Source: Wylensekiella montiformis (GTDB lineage Bacteria; Bacillota; Negativicutes; Selenomonadales; Selenomonadaceae). Taken from it: a stretch of 64,000 bases of DNA. Shown piece after piece: positions 44,301 to 51,870 of the stretch; position 1 is the stretch's first letter; every line of letters begins with the position of its first letter. The DNA lies in contig NZ_VUNL01000014.1 of NCBI RefSeq assembly GCF_009697385.1, forward strand, positions 1 to 64,000, written 5' to 3'. A model generated the notes under the pieces. That model was not told the DNA's origin and made no database searches. It was given only the letters and a program-made list of their open reading frames with translations. The position numbers and the translations under genes are program-made.

Positions 44301-44370
44301 TTACGGCGACGACGATAAAATACCAGACCAGCGTCCGGTGTTTCAGGGACAGTTCTGTAAGATTTCTCAT
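41329..44370 (-). CDS. RND-family efflux transporter permease
   Basis: 1013 residues, normal for the AcrB/HAE superfamily, with the twofold-repeated 12-segment layout: one segment near residue 13-30, a cluster about 330-540 and a second about 850-1010. Typical segments: GATAEQMQNQVTDKLEKKL, the transmembrane charge pair region LGLLVDDAIIAVEMM, and GMIIRNSVILIDQI. Pumps a hydrophobic or cationic substrate with proton exchange. Its ATG overlaps the adaptor stop (ATGA). No outer-membrane channel gene follows, so it must use a TolC partner from elsewhere. Confidence 0.93.
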   Translation of the reverse strand: MRNLTELSLKHRTLVWYFIVVAVIGGVFSYFQLGRMEDPQFTIRQMVISAAWPGATAEQMQNQVTDKLEKKLQDTPGLDYIKSETREGQTVIYVNLKDEVPKAQIRPTWRDVRNFCEDIRKDLPDGVYGPYYNDRFDDVYGSVYAVTGDGYSYEEMRQYAEKTRRMLLNVPSVQKVELIGEQPEKVYVEIERAKLSELGLNPQSIASALKTQNEMTPSGMVETESDNVYLRVSGTFADVGAIRETSIAANGKVFRLGDIAKVERRPVEPAEPKMFFNGEPAVGIAVSMEDGGNILALGRSLKKQIADIQQEVPVGIEIHQVSDQPSVVDHSIFDFVKTLVEAIVIVLAVSFLSLGVRTGMVVAGCIPLVLCGVFCMMYMLGIDLHKVSLGSLIIALGLLVDDAIIAVEMMSVKLEMGLNRFDAACYAFRATAKPMLTGTLITCSGFIPVAFAQGMASEFCQALFPVISISLLLSWIVSVMVAPLFGYHLIRVEVKRDADGRIDPYQSRFYVWFRKVLGWFLTHRRLVLVSTLAVFLISLGMMKFIKQEFFPTSTRPEVLVEMKLPEGASMEASQQVADRMSDWLQERQELLANYSYYVGRYAPRFVLTVDPKADADNATQFVLVAKDTKSREKLAQELEQAFSDEFSDVRAKIQYIQTGPPSDYPVMLRVTGYTTDQAKDLARQVEGVVSKDPNLYNVNTDWGDKSKVMHLELDQAKLRALGVSSQTVSQQIYTEVTGASAAQFYAGDRTIDIDLRLAGTDRRDLSQIKDLPIFLGKAGYVPLEQLAKISYDAEDGLIKRRNLMPTVTVQADIHSGTANDATQKAYEATKELRDSLPFGCRIEPAGTLEDSQDNVAYLLKPVPVMVFIIMTLLMFQLGSAKQMLLTVLTAPLGLIGVSWGMLITGSAMGFVAELGILALFGMIIRNSVILIDQIQKHLADGESPWDAVIDSAILRFRPIMLTAAAAILGMLPLMASTFWGPMAVAIASGLFVATVLTLLVLPTMYAAAYHVEK

Positions 44371-45458
44371 GACGCCGATGCCTCCGTCCGGACTGCTTCG
44401 CCCTCATGCAGCTTGTGAACGCCGGCCGTAACGACAAGATCAGACGGTGCCAGTCCATAGACCACGACCTCGTTATCGCCAAAGGAACCAATCTCAACAT
44501 CTTTGAGCCGTACGGTTCCATCCTCGCCGACAAGCCATACCTGCGGCGTGTCTCCATCCTGATAAATGGCGGAAAGAGGCAGAATCGCACCGCCCGCCGC
44601 GCCGCTGTCCGGTTCATCCGGCTGCACCATGCGGACATTGGCCGTCATGCCAAGCTGCATCCCGGCAGGGGGATTCGGCAGGGAGACGCGGACGCGGTAG
44701 GTGCGCGCGGCGCTGTCCGCCATCGGCGCGATCTCCCGGATCACACCGTCGGTCCGCCCCGTAAGCGCCCAGAAATCCACTGTGACCGGCATCCCGGTCT
44801 GAATGTCCGCCACGCGATTTTCCGGAACCTGAATCTCGACTTCCAGCTCATTCGTCTGAACCAGTGTAAGCACCGTCTGTCCGGCAGCTACGACCTGTCC
44901 TTCTTCCGCCGTAATGGAGGAAACGACGCCGTTGGCTCCGGCAGTCAGGTTCGTGTAGCCCATCGCATTATGCCCCTGCGCGGCCTGCGCCAGCGCGTTC
45001 TGATAAGCCGCAAACGCCGCGTCATAGCTGGCCTGATACTGGTCGAGTACCGCGGCCGGCACAGCATTTTCCTGATACAGCTCGCTGTAGCGGGAAAGAT
45101 TGCGCTGGGCCAGATCCAGCTGGGCACGGGCCGACGCAACCTGCGCATCGCCCTGATTCGCTTTTTGCACCACATCGCGCGGATCGATCGTCATCAGCAC
45201 ATCACCCGCTCGCACCGGCGAACCGACCTGCACATTGCGGGCAATGATCTGCCCCCCAACCTGAAAGGACATATTCGTTTCATAACGCCCGCGAACCGTT
45301 CCCGCATACGAGCCGATATCCGCCTGCGAGGCGCTGCCCGCCTGCTGCGTCTTGACCAGCGGCGCCTTTTCCGCCTGCTGACTGCCGCCGCAGCCGGAAA
45401 AGGCCATCATCGCCGCCGCAGCCAGACAGGCTGCCAGACTCCCTTTATAATTTCTCAT
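44367..45458 (-). CDS. RND efflux periplasmic adaptor (membrane fusion) lipoprotein
   Basis: 363 residues from the ATG at 45458 with GGAGG 8 bases upstream; the ATG at 45464 is only two bases from that site. Lipobox FSGC at about residue 21-24, so it is a lipoprotein. Lipoyl/barrel-sandwich halves (about 60-85 VRAGDVLMTIDPRDV and 160-190 AEEGQVVAAGQTVLTLVQTN), an alpha-hairpin between them, and a beta-barrel domain afterwards. Links the pump to an outer-membrane channel. Overlaps marR by 14 bases and the permease by 4. Confidence 0.92.
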   Translation of the reverse strand: MRNYKGSLAACLAAAAMMAFSGCGGSQQAEKAPLVKTQQAGSASQADIGSYAGTVRGRYETNMSFQVGGQIIARNVQVGSPVRAGDVLMTIDPRDVVQKANQGDAQVASARAQLDLAQRNLSRYSELYQENAVPAAVLDQYQASYDAAFAAYQNALAQAAQGHNAMGYTNLTAGANGVVSSITAEEGQVVAAGQTVLTLVQTNELEVEIQVPENRVADIQTGMPVTVDFWALTGRTDGVIREIAPMADSAARTYRVRVSLPNPPAGMQLGMTANVRMVQPDEPDSGAAGGAILPLSAIYQDGDTPQVWLVGEDGTVRLKDVEIGSFGDNEVVVYGLAPSDLVVTAGVHKLHEGEAVRTEASAS

Positions 45459-45927
45459 GCACATTGCCTCCACTCGGCAGTTTTCTCGCCAGCTTGACCA
45501 GATCGGCGTGGCAGGCCCGCTGCACCAGCTGATTAAAGCCATGGAACATCGTCTGCACTTCTTCTTCATTCATATCACGCACCAGATAGTCTACCCAGCC
45601 CTGAATGATATTGCGCAGGAACTGGTGCTGCTGGCGTCCGAAATCGGTCAGATAAATATGCTTAATGCGGCGGTCCGCTGCATCCACCTCCCGGTAGATA
45701 AACCCCTTCTCCTGAAGCAGATTTACCGTACGGGTCACGACGGCCTTATCCAGATAAAGCATGTTCGCCAGCTCATCCTGCTTGGCTCCTTCATGATCAT
45801 AAATCCGGATGAGCATGATATATTCGGAAAAGGTAAGATGCAGTTTCTGACAGGCTTCCACGACAAACAGCTGCGAGCGCCGATGCAGAATAGAAAACCA
45901 GCGGCCTACATTTACATAATCATCCAT
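45445..45927 (-). CDS. MarR-family transcriptional regulator
   Basis: 160 residues. Winged-helix DNA-binding domain about 30-110 (KQDELANMLYLDKAVVTRTVNLLQEKGFI, then DRRIKHIYLTDFG wing). First gene of marR-adaptor-permease, with its 3' end overlapping the adaptor gene. A dyad-symmetric sequence lies 63 bases upstream, consistent with autorepression relieved by a pump substrate. Confidence 0.93.
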   Translation of the reverse strand: MDDYVNVGRWFSILHRRSQLFVVEACQKLHLTFSEYIMLIRIYDHEGAKQDELANMLYLDKAVVTRTVNLLQEKGFIYREVDAADRRIKHIYLTDFGRQQHQFLRNIIQGWVDYLVRDMNEEEVQTMFHGFNQLVQRACHADLVKLARKLPSGGNVHEKL

Positions 45928-45989
45928 ACCAAATTCCCCCTAAAACCATCCGATGTCCATTTCTGTTCTTTTTCTGCGTCTTTCCTGTC

Positions 45990-46022
45990 GATAGAATTCA
46001 CAACTATCTTGTTGATTCTATC
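45990..46022 (-). promoter_or_regulatory. putative MarR operator
   Basis: GATAGAAT (45990-45997) and ATTCTATC (46015-46022) flank an imperfect inner dyad (AACAAGATAGTTGT on the minus strand). TTGATA at its upstream edge can act as a -35 box, so binding here would block the operon promoter. Confidence 0.5.
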
Positions 46023-46183
46023 AAATAATTTTACTCACATTTGGACGAAATGTCAATATTCCTCGCTCTTTTCTGACAGTTTGCAGCTGCTTCGCACATT
46101 GTATACTTTTCCCTCTTCATATCTTTTTGCGGAGAAGCCATGTATAATAAGGATGAGCTTTTTGAACGAAAGGAGCATCTTCT

Positions 46184-47026
46184 ATGAGCTGTCCAAGAGT
46201 CGGACATATCCATTTTCTGAACGTCCTGCCCCTTACCTGGAGCTATGCACACGGCGCAGACCGCGGGCTGTCCATCACGCGCGGAGTGCCGGCCGTACTC
46301 AATAACGACATTTTGACCCATCGGCTGGATGTCAGCAATGTCTCATCCATCATATATGCCAGAGACAGCGAGGAGCTGGTCATCCTTCCGGATGTCTGCA
46401 TCAGCACCGACGGCGATGTCCAGAGCATCCTTCTCGTCTCGCGCAAGCCCATTCATTCCCTGCAGAACGACAAGATCATCCTGACGGCAAAATCCGCTAC
46501 TTCGCACTGCCTGCTCAAGATCATTCTCCGCGCCGCCTACGGCGCCATTCCCCAATATTATATACGCCATATCACGCCGGAGGACCCGGTCCCTGATGAC
46601 GCCTCCGCCTCCCTGCTCATCGGCGACGATGCGCTGTGGCTCTATCACCACCGCCAGCCGGGATTCTTTTACTACGATCTGGGGCGCGAATGGAAACAGC
46701 TGACGGGAAAAAAGATGGTCTATGCGCTCTGGGTGGCCAACCAAAATTTCGCCCGGCAGCAGCCGGAACTGCTGCAGCTCGTCTACGACCGCATTCACCG
46801 CGCATTCCGGCTCGGTCTTGAGCATAAAAGAGAAGTCATCGATTCGGCCATTGCCGCAGGCAGCCCATTCACTTACGACCAGCTCGACCATTACCTCGGG
46901 AATGTCATTCGCTGGGATCTCACCGAAGAATATCTCGACGGACTGCATACCTTTTATGAACTCGCTCACCAGATGAACCTCATCGAGCATGTGCCGATGC
47001 TCCGGATGGCCAACGTAAGGCGCTGA
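46184..47026 (+). CDS. mqnA: Menaquinone biosynthesis protein MqnA (chorismate dehydratase) family
   Basis: 280 residues, the family's usual length. Starts PRVGHIHFLNVLPLTWSY, has the ligand-cleft segments DVSNVSSIIYA, LTAKSATSHCLLKIIL and LLIGDDALW, and ends in the helical domain typical of MqnA/MqnD. MqnA makes 3-enolpyruvylbenzoate from chorismate, the first step of the futalosine route to menaquinone. No other mqn genes are near. MqnD is the nearest alternative, but the N-terminus and DDALW segment fit MqnA better. Confidence 0.82.
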   Translation: MSCPRVGHIHFLNVLPLTWSYAHGADRGLSITRGVPAVLNNDILTHRLDVSNVSSIIYARDSEELVILPDVCISTDGDVQSILLVSRKPIHSLQNDKIILTAKSATSHCLLKIILRAAYGAIPQYYIRHITPEDPVPDDASASLLIGDDALWLYHHRQPGFFYYDLGREWKQLTGKKMVYALWVANQNFARQQPELLQLVYDRIHRAFRLGLEHKREVIDSAIAAGSPFTYDQLDHYLGNVIRWDLTEEYLDGLHTFYELAHQMNLIEHVPMLRMANVRR

Positions 47027-47048
47027 CCGCCGAAGAAAAAAAGGGAAC

Positions 47049-47086
47049 AAAAAAACGCGGAGGAAAGAATCCTCTGCGCTTTTTAA
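47049..47086 (+). terminator. terminator of mqnA
   Basis: Stem CGCGGAGGA/TCCTCTGCG with TTTTT on the plus strand and A/T tracts on both sides, 25 bases after the stop. It may also end the tRNA transcript from the other strand. Confidence 0.75.
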
Positions 47087-47131
47087 CGCCCCGTTCAGGC
47101 TTCCGTCTCTCATCACAGGGCGAAGTATTCA

Positions 47132-47208
47132 TGGTGCGATTGGTGAGAGTCGAACTCACGACCTGCCGCTTAGGAGGCGGACGCTCTATCCATCTGAGCT
47201 ACAACCGC
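47132..47208 (-). tRNA. tRNA-Arg (anticodon CCT)
   Basis: 77 nt on the minus strand. Acceptor stem GCGGTTG (47202-47208) pairs with CAATCGC with one GU pair, discriminator A, encoded CCA at 47132-47134. D-arm GCTCAGATGGATAGAGC, anticodon loop CTCCTAA giving anticodon CCT (codon AGG), and T-arm GTGAGTTCGACTCTCAC are all present. Confidence 0.95.
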
Positions 47209-47217
47209 AACAATATT

Positions 47218-47246
47218 ATTTTAGCAGAAGCCGAAGTGTTATGCAA
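47218..47246 (-). promoter_or_regulatory. promoter of tRNA-Arg
   Basis: TTGCAT (47241-47246), 17-bp spacer, TAAAAT (47218-47223) on the minus strand; the -10 box lies 9 bases before the tRNA 5' end. Confidence 0.65.
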
Positions 47247-47328
47247 TACAAGAAAAACATTTACATCTCCGCCCAGCGTGATAAAATAGATGGCATCCCT
47301 CATATGTATGGAAAAAGGACGTGTTATC

Positions 47329-48507
47329 TTGAACTGGAAAGTCGTATTGGGCATTTTGACCTGCAATATTCTATTCATGTCGGCCAGTTATACGATGCTG
47401 ATTCCCTTTTTGCCGATGTATCTGACCCGTGAGCTCGGCGTGGATGCAGCATCCGTCAGCCTCTGGTCGGGCATTGTGTTTTCCGCCTCGTTTCTCGTAT
47501 CGGCAATCATGGCGCCGATCTGGGGAAGGATGGCGGATACGAAGGGAAAACGACTCATGGCCATGCGCGCCAGTTTTCTCCTGTCGATCAGCTATTTTCT
47601 CGGCGGAATCGTGCAGAGTCCCGAGCAGCTCACGCTGATGCGGCTGTTTCAGGGATTCGCTTCCGGACTATGGCCGATGGATCTCGCGATTATGACCCTT
47701 TACGCTCCCGCGAGCCGCCTCGGGCTGTGCCTCGGCATCATGCAGGGCGTGCTGACGGCGGGCGGCGTCGTCGGGCCTCTACTCGGCGGCGTGCTGGCCG
47801 AGCTTGTCGGCATGCGGTATTCCTTCTTCCTCGCCTCCGGCGCCCTGTTCCTGAACTTCCTCATTTTTACCTTTGTCATCAAGGAACCGCCGGCCGCGCA
47901 GCCTCAGGAAAAAGCCACGCAGCCCGGGACGGTCAGCCTCTTTCATATCCCGCTCATCCGCAATATGCTTTTGTGCGGAACGCTGGTTCAGATGGTTATC
48001 CTGATCCTCCAGCCGATCCTCACAACGTATATCGCTCATCTGGCCGGCAATCTGCCGAATCTTGTTTTCGTGGCCGGCCTTGTTTTCTCGCTCGGCGGCA
48101 TTGCCGGCGCGATAGGCGCGCCGTTTTGGGGCTCGTTCGGCCAGCGCCGCGGATTTTTCCGCGCCATGTGCTGCGGCATGGCGGGCGCGGGCATCACGAT
48201 GATCCTTCAGGGAAGCTGGCCGAATCTTTACTGGTTTGCTTTTATGCAGTTTGTCGGCGGACTATTCTTCTGCGCCATTCATCCGGCGATCAATGCCGTG
48301 CTTGCGGCCCATACGCCGCCCAGCCATAAGGGGCGCATTTTCGGCCTCCTCTTTGCCGCCCAGCAGGTCGGCTCCATGGCCGGCCCTATTCTCGGCGGGG
48401 TCATCGCGACATGGCTCGGCATGCCATTCGTATTCGGCTTTGCCGGCATCCTGCTGCTGATCCTCAGCACGGCCGTTCATCACGCTTATATCCGCCGGTC
48501 CTCCTGA
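47329..48507 (+). CDS. MFS transporter, multidrug-efflux type (MdtG/TetA-like)
   Basis: About 392 residues and 12 membrane segments. Motif A-like GRMADTKGKRLMAMRA between segments 2 and 3, and motif C-like LTAGGVVGPLLGG in segment 5, which marks drug:proton antiporters. The start is taken as TTG at 47329 (NWKVVLGILTC), because AAAAAGGA lies 9 bases before it. The upstream ATGs at 47290 and 47308 have no ribosome site. Substrate unknown. Confidence 0.85.
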   Translation: MNWKVVLGILTCNILFMSASYTMLIPFLPMYLTRELGVDAASVSLWSGIVFSASFLVSAIMAPIWGRMADTKGKRLMAMRASFLLSISYFLGGIVQSPEQLTLMRLFQGFASGLWPMDLAIMTLYAPASRLGLCLGIMQGVLTAGGVVGPLLGGVLAELVGMRYSFFLASGALFLNFLIFTFVIKEPPAAQPQEKATQPGTVSLFHIPLIRNMLLCGTLVQMVILILQPILTTYIAHLAGNLPNLVFVAGLVFSLGGIAGAIGAPFWGSFGQRRGFFRAMCCGMAGAGITMILQGSWPNLYWFAFMQFVGGLFFCAIHPAINAVLAAHTPPSHKGRIFGLLFAAQQVGSMAGPILGGVIATWLGMPFVFGFAGILLLILSTAVHHAYIRRSS

Positions 48508-48609
48508 CTTCCTGTTTCTTTTCATAAACGCCTGCTATACTGTACAGACTATCGGAAAGCAACGCTTGCTATCACACCGATCTTATTTATCGACCAGGAG
48601 GTAACAAAC

Positions 48610-48708
48610 ATGATTTCATCCATTCCATCGTATACCTGGATTATTCTGGCAGTCCTGACTACAGCCTTTACTTATTGGCTGGAATACCGCGATACCGACG
48701 AGGACTGA
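48610..48708 (+). CDS. Small single-span membrane peptide (32 residues)
   Basis: The ATG at 48610 follows a near-perfect AGGAGGT seven bases upstream. The 32-residue product begins MISSIPSYTWIIL, has one hydrophobic stretch (about 8-24) and ends with a charged tail (EYRDTDED). A short hairpin terminator begins seven bases after the stop. No homologue is recognised. The strong ribosome site, own terminator and clean membrane/tail design make it likely to be real. Confidence 0.65.
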   Translation: MISSIPSYTWIILAVLTTAFTYWLEYRDTDED

Positions 48709-48713
48709 CCGTT

Positions 48714-48738
48714 AAAAACCGCCTGACGGCGTTTTTTC
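48714..48738 (+). terminator. terminator after the 32-residue gene
   Basis: AAAAACCGCC-TGA-CGGCGTTTTTT: a short GC stem with A and T flanks, suitable in both directions. Confidence 0.65.
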
Positions 48739-48743
48739 ACAAG

Positions 48744-48783
48744 CAAAACGCACCGGACATTTACCTTGTCCGGTGCGTTTTTA
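48744..48783 (-). terminator. terminator of cstA (bidirectional)
   Basis: AAACGCACCGGACA pairs with TGTCCGGTGCGTTT, with a T tract on the plus side and TTTTGC on the minus side, 24 bases past the cstA stop. Confidence 0.85.
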
Positions 48784-48806
48784 TGACTCAGGATATAAGC
48801 AACAGG

Positions 48807-50486
48807 TTATTCTTCCGGCTGCGGCATTTCCGCTTTGCCGCTGATCAGTTCTTTTCCGCAGTGCTTGACGACAAGAACAGCCAGCGTCATCAGGGCCAAT
48901 GCCAAAATGAGCTGCAGCCCGTCGATCATCGGGACGAAGCTGCCGGCCTGCAGCTTCGCGATTCCCCCGGCAACGCTCATGACCAGCGCCGTCATAGTCA
49001 CGATGAACATGAACGTCATGGGGACATAGAGCATCCAGCCCTTACGGCCCGTCGTGCGGAGGAACACGGCCAGCGAAATGAGAACCAGCGCGGAAAGAAG
49101 CTGATTCGCCGCGCCAAACAGCGGCCAGATATTCATGTAGCCGGCCATGCAGAGGAAGAATGCCAGGAAAAGCGTAATCACGGTCGAGAAATAAGTATTC
49201 ATGCAGAGAGAAGCGACCGCCCCTGGCTTTTCTCCCTCACTCGGTGTGAAAAGCTCCTGAAAGGACATGCGGCCGATGCGGGCGACCGAATCAATCGTCG
49301 TCATGGCCAGTGCGGAAACGCACATGGTAATGACGCAGGCGGAAACGCCGGCAGGCAGGCCAAACATCTGGAAGAAGCCGCTGATCGCTCCGGCAAAAAT
49401 CTGGAACGGCGTACCCTTCGGCAGAACTCCGTTGGACGCTGCGGCGCAGGCAATGACCAGCGCCACGACGCCGAGCAGCGACTCTACCAGCATAGCGCCG
49501 TAGCCGACCGGCAGCATATCGTCCTCTTTGGCGATGGCCTTGGACGAGGTGCCGGAGGACACCAGACTATGGAACCCGGATACGGCGCCACAGGCGATCG
49601 TGATGAACAGAATCGGGAACAGCGACTTTCCGTTGACTTCAAATCCGACAAAGGCCGGCATGTTGATCGACGGATTGGCAACGATGACGCCGACCACGCC
49701 GCCGAAAACCATGCCAAGGAGCAGGAACGCGCTCAGATAGTCGCGCGGCTCCATCAGCAGCCACATGGGAAGGACCGAGGCGATAAAGCAGTAGCCGAAC
49801 GTGACATAGCGCCAGGTCTGCGCGTCAAAATAGAGCGGGGACTGCATGCCGACGGCAAACATGGCCAAAACCAGAACCACAGCAACCAGAAACTTCACAA
49901 CGCCCGACGGGTTGACCTTGCGGATGAAGAAACCAAAACCCATCGCGACAAAAATGTACAGCATGGAAATCGATGCGGCCTGAGCCCCCGGCACGTTCGG
50001 CGCCCCTGCCTTGGTCATGCCGTTGAACGTATTGGCGATGATGTCGGCAAAGGCAGCCAGCACCAGCAACGTGAACAGCCAGCAGAAAAGCAGGAACAGG
50101 CGGCGGCCCGTCTTGCCGACATACTGCTCGATGAGCATGCCCATGGATTTACCTTCATTTTTGACCGATGCGTACAGCGCCGTAAAGTCCTGCACCGCAC
50201 CGAAAAACACACCGCCGACCAGCAGCCAGAGCAGCGCCGGCGCCCAGCCGAACATCGCCGCAATGATCGGGCCAGTCACAGGGCCGGCGCCGGTAATGGA
50301 CGAAAATTGATGCGAAAACACCGTAAAGCGCGAAGCCGGAGCAAAATCCTGACCGTCCTCATACTTCACGGCCGGCGTTTTTGCCCGCGGATCGATCCCC
50401 CACGTTTTGACCAGCCATCGGCCATAACCGGCATAAGCGGCCACGAATACGACGATGGCTAAACCGACAATCGTCAAACCATTCAT
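48807..50486 (-). CDS. cstA: Carbon starvation protein CstA family transporter
   Basis: 559 residues with about 16 hydrophobic segments. N-terminal signature AAYAGYGRWLVKTWGIDP, then SSITGAGPVTGPIIAAMFGW and WLLVGGVFFGAVQDF, which define the CstA family. Members import pyruvate or peptides on carbon limitation. Start at 50486 or the adjacent ATG at 50489; GAGGGAG spacing favours 50486. A promoter and a terminator-like hairpin lie in its leader, suggesting attenuation. Confidence 0.9.
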   Translation of the reverse strand: MNGLTIVGLAIVVFVAAYAGYGRWLVKTWGIDPRAKTPAVKYEDGQDFAPASRFTVFSHQFSSITGAGPVTGPIIAAMFGWAPALLWLLVGGVFFGAVQDFTALYASVKNEGKSMGMLIEQYVGKTGRRLFLLFCWLFTLLVLAAFADIIANTFNGMTKAGAPNVPGAQAASISMLYIFVAMGFGFFIRKVNPSGVVKFLVAVVLVLAMFAVGMQSPLYFDAQTWRYVTFGYCFIASVLPMWLLMEPRDYLSAFLLLGMVFGGVVGVIVANPSINMPAFVGFEVNGKSLFPILFITIACGAVSGFHSLVSSGTSSKAIAKEDDMLPVGYGAMLVESLLGVVALVIACAAASNGVLPKGTPFQIFAGAISGFFQMFGLPAGVSACVITMCVSALAMTTIDSVARIGRMSFQELFTPSEGEKPGAVASLCMNTYFSTVITLFLAFFLCMAGYMNIWPLFGAANQLLSALVLISLAVFLRTTGRKGWMLYVPMTFMFIVTMTALVMSVAGGIAKLQAGSFVPMIDGLQLILALALMTLAVLVVKHCGKELISGKAEMPQPEE

Positions 50487-50515
50487 CATAACTCCCTCTT
50501 TCCATAGATAAAAAA

Positions 50516-50554
50516 ATAAATCCCGTCCGCATCGCATGATGCAGGCGGGATATT
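50516..50554 (-). terminator. terminator hairpin inside the cstA leader (attenuator candidate)
   Basis: Minus-strand stem ATCCCGCCTGCATC with GATGCGGACGGGAT around ATGC, followed by TTATTTTTTTAT. It lies between the cstA promoter and its ribosome site, so transcripts would stop unless the hairpin is prevented. Confidence 0.7.
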
Positions 50555-50630
50555 TTTGTTCTTATGCAAGATACATCCGAACAATTCCACCCATATCGCG
50601 CCATTGCGACCGGACTTTCTTATGGATTGT

Positions 50631-50659
50631 ATCTTAGCACTATGAAAAAAAAGTGTCAA
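50631..50659 (-). promoter_or_regulatory. promoter of cstA
   Basis: TTGACA (50654-50659), 17-bp spacer, TAAGAT (50631-50636) on the minus strand. The start near 50624 gives a leader of about 135 nt. Confidence 0.75.
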
Positions 50660-50701
50660 CTTGTAAACATAAAGAAGTAATTTTCAAAAAACTGGCAAGA
50701 T

Positions 50702-51781
50702 TTACTGCGCGGCCTTGGCCCGCCGGGCTTTCCATTCCCATACGCAGCGAATGCCCGGATGCATTTGGGGCAGGACAAAACAGCGGTTGCAGGAAAGGCA
50801 GACAGAGGTTTTTCCCGCCAAAGCCTTTGGCAGGAAATCCGGCTCGGCGATCAGAGATCGTCCCAGCGATACCGCATCCAGTCCGGCATCCAGCACGGCT
50901 TCCATATCCGCCAGCGACCGGACTCCGCCGACCAGACTCAGCGGCATCTGCGGCACGGCCTGTCTCAGCAGCTTTGCTTCGTCCAGATAATAAAGCGTCG
51001 CCGTCTTGGGCTGATTGATGAAGTCCACGCCGGATAATTCCACCAGCGATACGCCAAGCTCCCGGCAGCGCGAAAGAATCCAGATCATATCCTCGCGGTA
51101 AGCCGCATGGTCTTCCTGCTTGGTATCGATGTTGATCTTTATTAGGACGGGGAACGACGGGCCGCAGGCCTCATGAATCCCGCGGATAATGCGTTCCGTC
51201 ATGCGGAAGCGGCCGGCCACATCCCCGCCGTATTCATCCGTACGCTGGTTGAACGTCGGGTCGATAAAACGGGAAAGCAGATAGGAATGTGCGGCATGAA
51301 GCTGCACGCCGTCGACGCCGGCCTTCTGCAGACGAACTGCGGCCTGAATAAAGCGCCGCTCGATGGCATGGATTTCTTCCACGGTCAGCATCCGCGCGTT
51401 TCGCCCTTTTTTCAGCGGCCGCGCCACGACATCAGCCAGATCGTCATGCCCGATCGATCGCGGGCCGGCATGGGAGATCTGCGGGATGAGAACCGCCCCC
51501 TGCGCATGAACAATATCCGCGGCGCGGCGGAACTGGCCGGCATAGCAATCCTCATAAATATTTACCTGATCGGGATTGGCGCGCCCCAGCGGGTCTACAC
51601 AGCAATGTCCCGTGATGATCGTCCCGATGCCGGATCCGGCCAGTGCCTCATACATGGCGTATTCCGCTTCGGTCATATATCCGTCCTGATCCGCCAAAAA
51701 GCTGTGCACGGCCGAACGGATCACGCGGTTTTTCAGTCGGATATCCGCCAGCTGGAGCGGAGATTCGATTTTGTTGCTCAT
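50702..51781 (-). CDS. NADH:flavin oxidoreductase, Old Yellow Enzyme family (short form)
   Basis: 359 residues. FMN-binding TIM barrel: KNRVIRSA near the N-terminus, QISHAGP, GVDGVQLHAAHSYLLSRFIDP with the His-x-x-His catalytic pair, and NQRTDEYGG. Ends shortly after CLSCNRC...IRC, the 4Fe-4S ligands of the long 2,4-dienoyl-CoA reductase/BaiCD class, but lacks the C-terminal FAD/NAD(P) domain of those 640-680 residue proteins. Electrons must come from a separate partner or direct NAD(P)H binding. Substrate unknown. Confidence 0.88.
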   Translation of the reverse strand: MSNKIESPLQLADIRLKNRVIRSAVHSFLADQDGYMTEAEYAMYEALAGSGIGTIITGHCCVDPLGRANPDQVNIYEDCYAGQFRRAADIVHAQGAVLIPQISHAGPRSIGHDDLADVVARPLKKGRNARMLTVEEIHAIERRFIQAAVRLQKAGVDGVQLHAAHSYLLSRFIDPTFNQRTDEYGGDVAGRFRMTERIIRGIHEACGPSFPVLIKINIDTKQEDHAAYREDMIWILSRCRELGVSLVELSGVDFINQPKTATLYYLDEAKLLRQAVPQMPLSLVGGVRSLADMEAVLDAGLDAVSLGRSLIAEPDFLPKALAGKTSVCLSCNRCFVLPQMHPGIRCVWEWKARRAKAAQ

Positions 51782-51870
51782 ACATTACCTCCAGGAAGTC
51801 TGTCTTATATCCGTTTTTCCATGAACAGCCCCCTGCTCCACACGCTCTGTCCCATGGAAACCGCACCGTC

